From JAHEEL01 sp942491345 (GTDB lineage: Bacteria; Actinomycetota; Acidimicrobiia; Spongiisociales; UBA5794): a stretch of DNA of 64,000 nucleotides. The position numbers and the translations under genes were made by a program. Below the pieces are notes generated by a model. The model saw nothing but the letters and a program-made list of their open reading frames with translations. It made no database searches and was not told where the DNA came from. Where the stretch lies: the NCBI GenBank assembly GCA_942491345.1, contig CALOAN010000020.1, forward strand, positions 310,001-374,000, written 5' to 3'. Positions 58,020 through 64,000 of the stretch are shown one piece after another; position 1 is the stretch's first letter; the number at the start of each line of letters is the position of its first letter.

Positions 58020-58873
58020 CCGACGAATCCGCACAGCGCCGCTTCCCACGGTTCACACGTTCCGATCGCCTCGAACACTGGGTGCAGGTGATCGCCTTCT
58101 CCGGTTTGGCAATAACCGGACTCGTTCAGATGTGGTCGGAGTCTGCATTCCCGAAGGTGATCATCACCGGATTGGGTGGGATCAACAGCACTCGTTTCAT
58201 ACACCGAACGCTCGCAATCGTGGTGCTGATCGCAACGGCCTACCACCTCGGCACGGCCGGATATCGCTTCCTCGTGAAACGAATCGGCAAGCAGATGCTC
58301 CCCAACTTCAACGACGTCCGAGCAGCTGCACACTCGGTCTCGTACAACCTCGGCTTCCGCCGTGATCCGGCGCAGGAGGGGAAGTTCACGTTCTCCGAGA
58401 AGCTCGAGTACTGGTCGATCATCTGGGGTACGGTCATCATGGCGGTGACGGGTCTCATGATGTGGAACCCGATCGCAACGACGAAGATCCTGCCGGGTGA
58501 GTTCATCCCCGCGGCGAAGGCCGCCCACGGCGGCGAGGCGATCCTGGCGGTCCTGGCGATCCTGATATGGCACACCTACTTCGTACACGTGCGCCGCTTC
58601 AACAAGTCCATATTCAACGGGTACCTGGACGAGGAGGAGATGATCGACGAACACCCGCTTCAGCTCGCAGCCATCGAATCCGGAGATGACACGATCACGA
58701 TCCCCCCGGAGACCCTCCGGCGGAGGCGCCGGGTGTTCTTCCCCGTGTACGCAGCGATCGTGGTCCTGGCCGCGGCGTTTGTCCTGGTGTTCTTGTCCTA
58801 CCAGGAGATCGCGATAACGACCGTTGACCCTCCGGATGCAGACGTCGAGATCTACACGCCTTATGTCCCGTAG
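58016..58873 (+). CDS. b-type cytochrome (cytochrome b561 / formate dehydrogenase gamma-like)
   Basis: 285 residues with four core helices and a fifth C-terminal one (about 242-262). Candidate heme-ligand His lie in SDRLEHWVQVIAFSG, TRFIHRTLAIVVL, ATAYHLGTAGYRF and ILIWHTYFVHVRR, consistent with two b hemes across the membrane. A short periplasmic tail (TTVDPPDADVEIYTPYVP) follows the last helix. With the preceding nine-heme protein it should pass electrons between the quinone pool and periplasmic hemes. The direction cannot be read from sequence. Confidence 0.87.
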   Translation: MTDESAQRRFPRFTRSDRLEHWVQVIAFSGLAITGLVQMWSESAFPKVIITGLGGINSTRFIHRTLAIVVLIATAYHLGTAGYRFLVKRIGKQMLPNFNDVRAAAHSVSYNLGFRRDPAQEGKFTFSEKLEYWSIIWGTVIMAVTGLMMWNPIATTKILPGEFIPAAKAAHGGEAILAVLAILIWHTYFVHVRRFNKSIFNGYLDEEEMIDEHPLQLAAIESGDDTITIPPETLRRRRRVFFPVYAAIVVLAAAFVLVFLSYQEIAITTVDPPDADVEIYTPYVP

Positions 58874-58993
58874 GCCTCTATCCGGCCATCAGCGGGCTCA
58901 GTACCCGGTTGCACATGTGATCGCGGCTCGGATCTCCTCCGCGAGAACCGCAGAAGTTATGTCGCTAGGCTTTGCCCACCTGGGAGGGTTCTA

Positions 58994-60592
58994 GTGGCGA
59001 ATGAAGAACCACCGGCCGAGACACCCGAACCCGAAACGCCGCCCCCAGGCACGACCTCCCCGGAGGCAGCCGCCTCCGAACCTGCCGTCGAAGCCAGGAG
59101 CCTGTACCGCCACCCGTTGGCCGCGCTCGGTGGCGCTTTGGTGCTCGGTGGCACGCTCACCTTCGTGTTGCTGGTCGGCATCGACTTGACGTCGGGCGGT
59201 GAGAACGCATACCGATCGCTCGTCACCTACTTCGCGGTCCCCCTCGTTGCCATCATCGGCGTGCTGTTGTTCCTGTTGGCGATGCGCATTCAGGTTATGG
59301 GTGCGAGGAAGCGGGGGGAGAACGTTCGGTTCAACCTTCGCATCGAGCCCTCCAACCCGAAGTACATGCGCAACCTCTGGCTCTTCCTCGGCCTGGGAGC
59401 CGTGATCCTGATCACAACCGGATGGGCGGGTTTCAAGGGCTACGAAACGACCGACTCCGTGGCTTTCTGTGGCGAAACGTGCCACACGGTGATGGGACCC
59501 GAGAACACCACATACCAGAACTCACCCCACGCTCAGGTGCCGTGTGCCGAGTGCCACATCGGGTCGGGGGCCTCATTCTGGGTGAGGTCGAAGATCGATG
59601 GAATCCGGCAAGTCGTCAAGACGGTGACCAACACCTACGACCGTCCGATAGCCACCCCGGTCGAGAATCTCCGCCCTGCGCAACAAACGTGCGAACAGTG
59701 CCATTGGCCCAGCCAATTCTACGGTCGGAAGCTGATCACCCAGCACTACTACCGGTCCGACGAGGCGAATTCTCCCTGGACGATCAGCCTGGCCGTCAAC
59801 GTGGGCGGTGGGGAGGGCACGCCGGATGCCGGGAGCGACGGAATCCACTTTCACATGCTTGCCGGGAAGACGATCGAGTATCTTGCCGTCGACGAAAAAC
59901 GCCAGGTGATTCCCTGGGTGCGCGTGACTCGCGACGACGGCACCGTGAGTGTGTTCTCCGATCCGAACATTCCCTACCCGGACCCCGAGGACCCGGATAC
60001 GGACCTGCGCACCTTCGACTGCGTCGATTGCCACAACCGGCCGAGCCACAAGTTCCTGCCGCCCGCGGTTGCGGTGAACGAAGCGATCGCGATCGGCACT
60101 ATCTCCGAGGATCTGCCCTTCGTGCGGCGGAACGGACTCGAGTTGCTCAACGCACCGTACGAGACTCAGGATCAGGCCGCGGAGGCGATTCGTTCAGCGC
60201 TCACTGCCTTCTACTGGGAAACGTATCCCGACCGTGCCGATGAGTTCAGCGGAGAGATCGAGCGCGCTGCCGACACGCTGGTCGACATCTACGCCCACAA
60301 CTTCTTCCCGGAGATGGAGACCGACTACCGGGCGCATCTCAACAATCTCAGCCACTTCGTCAACGAGGGTTGCTTCAGATGCCACGGATCCGACAAGGTC
60401 GACGAATCAGGGAACACCATCACCAAGGAATGCGATTCGTGCCACACGATTGTGGCGCAAGGCCCCTCGGACAATCTCGCTGACGTGGATCAGGATCTCA
60501 CCGGTCTCGAGTTTGTTCACCCGGTTGATATCGGCGACCAATGGCGGGAGATCAACTGCACCGGGTGCCACACGCCGGAACAGGGCTACTAG
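58994..60592 (+). CDS. NapC/NirT-type seven-heme membrane cytochrome with a CX3CH site
   Basis: 532 residues from a GTG with GGGAGGG upstream. A Pro/Glu-rich cytosolic N-terminus (1-35) precedes three helices (about 40-62, 76-98, 126-148) and a large periplasmic domain. The first heme site is unusual, Cys159-GET-Cys163-His (FCGETCHTVMGPE), a CX3CH motif followed by Met as in NapC/NrfH-type quinol dehydrogenases. Six ordinary CXXCH sites follow (from Cys184 and Cys233 to CFRCH, CDSCH and CTGCH). It likely takes electrons from menaquinol and passes them to soluble multihemes such as the next gene product. Confidence 0.9.
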   Translation: MANEEPPAETPEPETPPPGTTSPEAAASEPAVEARSLYRHPLAALGGALVLGGTLTFVLLVGIDLTSGGENAYRSLVTYFAVPLVAIIGVLLFLLAMRIQVMGARKRGENVRFNLRIEPSNPKYMRNLWLFLGLGAVILITTGWAGFKGYETTDSVAFCGETCHTVMGPENTTYQNSPHAQVPCAECHIGSGASFWVRSKIDGIRQVVKTVTNTYDRPIATPVENLRPAQQTCEQCHWPSQFYGRKLITQHYYRSDEANSPWTISLAVNVGGGEGTPDAGSDGIHFHMLAGKTIEYLAVDEKRQVIPWVRVTRDDGTVSVFSDPNIPYPDPEDPDTDLRTFDCVDCHNRPSHKFLPPAVAVNEAIAIGTISEDLPFVRRNGLELLNAPYETQDQAAEAIRSALTAFYWETYPDRADEFSGEIERAADTLVDIYAHNFFPEMETDYRAHLNNLSHFVNEGCFRCHGSDKVDESGNTITKECDSCHTIVAQGPSDNLADVDQDLTGLEFVHPVDIGDQWREINCTGCHTPEQGY

Positions 60593-60948
60593 GAGGATCG
60601 GACGATCAGATCCCCAGGCTCGATGCCGATTTCCCGAACGGAACGCCTTGCTGATTCAGGTTCGCTTGCTCGTCGAGGGTCTTCGCCGACCAGGTGGAAA
60701 GCCCTGGCCGGGGCTGCGAAGCAAGCCTCCTATCGAACGACTGCCTACGGCCCTGCAGCCAACCGCGCCTTCCCCGGGGTTCCGGCCGTTCGGCCCTATG
60801 TCCCCATTGTCAGCCCGAATACCGTGTCGGCACAACGGAGTGTGGGCGAGTTCGCATCGACCGGGGATAGGACGTCAGCGATGCAAGACAGGCTGAAGGT
60901 GGCTGAGACGCGAAGTGCGTTCGGTCCATCCGATGCGGGTGTGCAGAC
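60593..60948 (+). promoter_or_regulatory. Intergenic region before the 14-heme cytochrome gene
   Basis: This 356-nt stretch has no convincing gene. GGCCGTTCGGCC (60784-60795) overlaps GGCCCTATGTCC (60792-60803); both fit the loose GGNC-N4-GNCC skeleton of DevR/DosR-type sites. A pairing of GGCTGC with GCAGCC near 60710-60760 and a local CCAGG/CCTGG hairpin suggest some RNA structure, but it does not match the c-di-GMP riboswitch core. Confidence 0.3.
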
Positions 60949-62055
60949 ATGACCTGGCGACGAAGGATCGGCCGTGGGGTGTTTGCCGGCGCCGTGACCC
61001 TGGTTGGGTTGGCGGCGGCCGGTTGCACCTCGGGCGGAACGGCGGCGTCCGAGGAGTTGCCTGCCCCAACGACCACGGTCGTCAGCAACACGGAGTTCAT
61101 CGGCTGTTCGGAGTGCCACTTCGACCTCGATGAGACCAGGCCGAGCGACCGTCCTGCGACGTTGATCTTCGACCACTCCGAACACGACGCGGCATCCGAT
61201 TCGGTCGGATGCGGATCGTGCCATCCCGTTGAGACTCACGTCGACGAGAAGACCATCAAACCCTCAATGGAGACGTGTTTCGACTGCCATGGCGTCGATG
61301 CGGTCGCACCACTGCCGTGCTCGTCGTGCCACCCCCTCTCCGTGGTTCCCAGGCCGCCGAGCCATCTGGATTCGACATGGGCCAGGGGCCACGGGATCGG
61401 TCTCCCCGACGCGGATCCAACGTGCACGTCGTGCCACCAGGAGGAGCAGTTCTGCGACACGTGCCACGGCCTGGAGATGCCCCACCCCGACGGCTGGTTC
61501 GAGAACGAGCACGCCGGGGCGTTTCTCGAAGCCGGAGAGGACGGCTGCGTCGCGTGTCACGGATCCGCTGAAGTGGGGCAAGCACGCAGCGATTGCGACA
61601 CGTGCCACCATCCCGAAGGAGTCCAGAGCGATCCCTGGGCCACCGCCCACGCAGACGTCGTCACGAGCGAAGGCGGTGAGTCGTGCTCGACCTGTCATGT
61701 CCAGCCGGACTTCTGCACAGCGTGCCATGGTGTGGAGTTGCCACATCCTGAGGGCTGGTACGAAGCCGACCATGCGATTGCCGTCTTCGAAGACGAAGGT
61801 GACACTTGCGCCACGTGTCACGTGTCCGACGACGGCGACGAAGTGCGGAACGACTGCGACACGTGTCACCATCCCGAAGGTGATCCAGAGGAGCCCTGGC
61901 TCATGGCCCATCCCGACGTCGTGCGATTCGGAGACGCCACGTGCTTCTCCTGCCACGCCCAGACGACGTGTGCCGAGTGCCACACCGACGGAGCTACCGA
62001 TTTCGAAGATGATCGGACGCGATTCGTGGATCAGTGGCTCAGGCGGCAGTCGTGA
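60949..62055 (+). CDS. 14-heme c-type cytochrome lipoprotein with duplicated tetraheme module
   Basis: 368 residues with a lipobox (LVGLAAAGCTSG, Cys26) and 14 CXXCH sites (first at Cys53). Residues 159-245 and 246-331 are two copies of one tetraheme module: CXXCH, CXXCHGxExPHP(D/E)GW, CXXCH, DCDTCHHPEG, then PW..AH.DVV. A truncated third copy with two hemes ends the protein (CFSCH, CAECH). The start ATG has only a weak GGGTG upstream. It is probably surface-bound and wire-like, accepting electrons from the NapC-type protein. The final acceptor is unknown. Confidence 0.9.
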   Translation: MTWRRRIGRGVFAGAVTLVGLAAAGCTSGGTAASEELPAPTTTVVSNTEFIGCSECHFDLDETRPSDRPATLIFDHSEHDAASDSVGCGSCHPVETHVDEKTIKPSMETCFDCHGVDAVAPLPCSSCHPLSVVPRPPSHLDSTWARGHGIGLPDADPTCTSCHQEEQFCDTCHGLEMPHPDGWFENEHAGAFLEAGEDGCVACHGSAEVGQARSDCDTCHHPEGVQSDPWATAHADVVTSEGGESCSTCHVQPDFCTACHGVELPHPEGWYEADHAIAVFEDEGDTCATCHVSDDGDEVRNDCDTCHHPEGDPEEPWLMAHPDVVRFGDATCFSCHAQTTCAECHTDGATDFEDDRTRFVDQWLRRQS

Positions 62056-62268
62056 GTGATTCGGGCGACGGACCGCGATTCCTGACGGTCGGCTGCGAGC
62101 GTACGACGCGGTGTTCCGGTTGCTCCCGCGAGCGGTAGAGTCGCTCCAATTGCAGTCTCGGTATGCGACGGACCGAATACGGGGAGAAGTGGTGAGTCAC
62201 AGGGTGGCGAAGCGGCGCCGGACGAGCACGGTGCACCGGGGCCGGGTTCTCCGTGATGTCGGAGTGCA

Positions 62269-62976
62269 GTGCACGTGAACGATTCGCGTTCGTCGCCGGC
62301 AGCCGACCCGGAGAACGCTCCTGCGTCTGCAGACGCGGCCGGTGCGCCGCTCGTGGTCCTCGACGGCGTCGGAGTCAGGATGGGGTCGACGCAGATCCTT
62401 CGTGACGTGAATCTCGAAGTCAGGGCGGGTGAAGTCGTCGGGCTGTTCGGAGCGAACGGCGCGGGAAAGACAACGGCTCTCCGGTTGATCGCAACGCTGA
62501 TTCGACCGGCTCAAGGAGCGGGAACCGTGCTCGGGGCTGATCTTGCGTCGTCGGATCGGTACGACGTGCGTCGGCGGATCGGCATGGTCGGCCATGTTCC
62601 CGGGCTGTTTCCGGAACTCACGCTGGCCGAGAACCTTCAATATGCGGGCCGGGTTGCCGGCGTGCCGACCGAACGTGTCCCGGAAGTGCTTGCAGCGGTG
62701 GGCCTCGCCGGTGCCGCGGACCGGCTCGCCGGTGCGTCATCGCACGGGATGCAGCGTCGCACGGAATTCGCGAGGGAGCTGATGATCGATCGGTCGCTGC
62801 TCCTGCTCGACGAGCCGCATTCGGCGCTCGACCGTAATGCAGTCGACCTTGTCGAAGGGCTGATCGAGCGAAAGGCGACCGAAGGGGGAGCCGTGATCGT
62901 TGTCTCGCACGACAGGGATCGCATCAACGCGATCGCCCACCGGAACGTCGAGTTGGCAGGAGGAACGCTCACATGA
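62269..62976 (+). CDS. ccmA: Heme exporter ATP-binding protein CcmA
   Basis: About 235 residues from a GTG with GGAG upstream; a GTG two codons later is possible. ABC ATPase motifs: Walker A LFGANGAGKTTALRL, Q-loop region GMVGHVPGLFPELTL, Walker B LLLLDEPHSALD and H-loop VVSHD. The signature is degenerate (SSHGMQRRTEF), as often in CcmA. It works with CcmB/C in System I cytochrome c maturation, releasing holo-CcmE. It heads an operon with 4-nt and 1-nt overlaps and follows the multiheme genes by 213 nt. Confidence 0.9.
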   Translation: MHVNDSRSSPAADPENAPASADAAGAPLVVLDGVGVRMGSTQILRDVNLEVRAGEVVGLFGANGAGKTTALRLIATLIRPAQGAGTVLGADLASSDRYDVRRRIGMVGHVPGLFPELTLAENLQYAGRVAGVPTERVPEVLAAVGLAGAADRLAGASSHGMQRRTEFARELMIDRSLLLLDEPHSALDRNAVDLVEGLIERKATEGGAVIVVSHDRDRINAIAHRNVELAGGTLT

Positions 62977-63641
62977 CGGCCGGCTTCTGGCATCAAGTCC
63001 GTGCGGTTATCGACCGTGATCTGCTCAGGGAACGTCGCAGCGGAGATGTCTTGTGGATCACGATTCCGTTCGGAGCGCTTGCCCTTCTTCTCGTGCCGCT
63101 GGCGGTCGGAACCGACGCCGAACTCCTCCGCGAGATAGGTGTCGGCATGTACTGGGTGATCGTGATGCTGTTCGGCGTGTTGGTCGCCGTCGGCAAAGCA
63201 TCGAAAGAAACGATCCCGCAGCAAGATGCGTCGTCGCTCCTCGGACTCGACCCGGCAGCCGGATTCATCGGCAGGACCGTGTCGTCGGCGATTCTCCTGC
63301 TGGCATTCGAGGTAGTGGTCGGGGTTGTCGCGGTCGGTCTGTACAACATCGACGTGCTCGGGCCCGCATGGCTGATTCTGACCATGATCATCGCCGCGGT
63401 CGGTCTTGCGCTTCTTGGGACGCTTACAGCGTCGATCGTCAACAGCACCAGCGCAGGTACGGCGTTGGTACCGCTCCTCGTAGCCCCGTTGTCGGTTCCT
63501 TTGCTGCTCGGAGCCACCCAGGCCTACGACGGCTTACGGTATGGCCACGCTATTGTTTCCTGGGTGTTGCTCATGGTTGCAGTTGCGACGGTTGTGGCCA
63601 TGATCGGGGTACTGACGGCGAGACCCCTACAGGAGTCCTGA
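62973..63641 (+). CDS. ccmB: Heme exporter membrane protein CcmB
   Basis: 222 residues with six predicted helices. The N-terminal VIDRDLLRERRSGDVLW, the ETIPQQDASSLLGLDPAAGF loop and LLVAPLSVPLLLGATQA near the C-terminus fit CcmB. It overlaps ccmA by 4 nt and shares one base with ccmC. It is part of the CcmABCD heme-handling complex in the cytoplasmic membrane. Confidence 0.9.
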   Translation: MTAGFWHQVRAVIDRDLLRERRSGDVLWITIPFGALALLLVPLAVGTDAELLREIGVGMYWVIVMLFGVLVAVGKASKETIPQQDASSLLGLDPAAGFIGRTVSSAILLLAFEVVVGVVAVGLYNIDVLGPAWLILTMIIAAVGLALLGTLTASIVNSTSAGTALVPLLVAPLSVPLLLGATQAYDGLRYGHAIVSWVLLMVAVATVVAMIGVLTARPLQES

Positions 63642-64000
63642 TGGCTGTGATTGCGCGGAATCTCAGGTGGCCGTGGATTGCGATCGGCGTATCGCTCGCC
63701 GTTTCGTTCACGTTGGCCATGACCAGCCCGGCGGACGACGTGCAGGGCGATCTCGTTCGCATCATGTACGTTCATGTTCCTTCCGCCTGGCTTGCATACA
63801 CCGCGTTTTTCGTGACCTTCATCGGAAGCCTCGTCTACCTCGTCACCCGAAACCTCAAGGCCGATCGCGTAGCCGCTGCAAGCGCCGAGATCGGAGTGTT
63901 CTTCACAGGTCTTGCCCTCGCACTCGGGATGATCTGGGCGAAGCCGACGTGGGGGGTCTGGTGGACGTGGGACGCTCGGCTGACCCTCACCGCAATCATG
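63641..64000 (+). CDS. ccmC: Heme exporter protein CcmC (3' end outside window)
   Basis: 120 residues are visible from an ATG with CAGGAG upstream. The IMYVHVPSAWLAY segment (with the first conserved His) and the tryptophan-rich heme-handling motif WGVWWTWDARLT identify CcmC, which loads heme onto CcmE. The gene is cut by the window end; ccmE and ccmF are expected next. Confidence 0.9.
   Translation, partial: MAVIARNLRWPWIAIGVSLAVSFTLAMTSPADDVQGDLVRIMYVHVPSAWLAYTAFFVTFIGSLVYLVTRNLKADRVAAASAEIGVFFTGLALALGMIWAKPTWGVWWTWDARLTLTAIM

Noticed and set aside
60593..60948. c-di-GMP (GEMM) or cGAMP riboswitch before the 14-heme gene
   Set aside because: Such switches control multiheme cytochromes in Geobacter, so I looked for the conserved core; the fixed purine-rich joins and tetraloop-receptor pattern are not present.
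60623..60952. 109-residue open frame between the two cytochrome genes
   Set aside because: It has no family, no good ribosome site, a low-complexity composition and overlaps the 14-heme start; treated as intergenic.
1..64000. tRNA, rRNA, insertion sequences or integrase genes
   Set aside because: I looked for T-arm signatures, rRNA-like stretches and transposase or integrase motifs and found none that held up.

Overview
The window is a gene-dense, GC-rich stretch of bacterial chromosome. It contains no rRNA, no tRNA that I could find, no phage or IS genes and no CRISPR array. Gene content points to an uncultivated, deep-branching actinobacterium (Acidimicrobiia or a relative). The evidence is two F420-type luciferase-like oxidoreductases, a DivIVA-type protein, MprAB-like and NarL-type two-component systems, a ~1570-residue NAD-dependent glutamate dehydrogenase and many GTG/TTG starts with strong Shine-Dalgarno sequences. 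The taxonomic call is inference.

Layout. 1-9.7 kb: a membrane protein with a patatin-like domain, a two-repeat lipoprotein, a GlgX-type debranching enzyme and a NarL-type two-component pair. 9.7-25 kb: housekeeping and accessory genes, including luciferase-like oxidoreductases, two DMT permeases, a UvrD-like helicase, AzlCD, TypA, an NfnAB/sulfide-dehydrogenase-like pair and a universal stress protein. 25-36 kb: a frameshifted GDH2-type glutamate dehydrogenase, a DivIVA-like protein, DoxX, ComB, a haloalkane dehalogenase, a flippase-like membrane protein and an SDR. 36-43.7 kb: an envelope-stress/efflux block made of lipoprotein, MacA-like adaptor, ATPase and permease, divergent from an MprAB-like pair, followed by a tandem-repeat region and a small exported protein. 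Three promoters here carry the same direct-repeat operator candidate. 43.8-51 kb: glycerate kinase, hydrolase, PanD and an iron-uptake operon (DtxR-type regulator, FeoA, FeoB split into two genes, FeoC) with a DtxR-type operator candidate. 51-64 kb: an electron-transfer region.

The electron-transfer region is the most striking part. A hexaheme lipoprotein carries a collagen-like stalk. A nine-heme membrane-anchored cytochrome overlaps a b-type cytochrome gene. Next come a seven-heme NapC/NirT-type protein with one CX3CH site and a 14-heme lipoprotein containing a duplicated tetraheme module. The cytochrome c maturation genes ccmA, ccmB and ccmC (cut by the window end) follow directly. Together they look like a quinol-oxidising, multiheme electron conduit plus its maturation machinery. 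No terminal reductase is visible, so the acceptor is unknown. TldD/TldE and a thioredoxin with a His-rich tail, preceded by a CsoR-type operator palindrome, sit inside this region.

Non-coding structure is rich. There are four intergenic loci with 7-nt-period repeats, a six-copy 73-75 bp GC-rich array, a ~48 bp dispersed repeat found after two plus-strand genes, and a multi-stem inverted-repeat structure upstream of a lipoprotein gene. Two genes appear broken: the glutamate dehydrogenase (single-base shift) and a SAM methyltransferase (shift plus apparent deletion).
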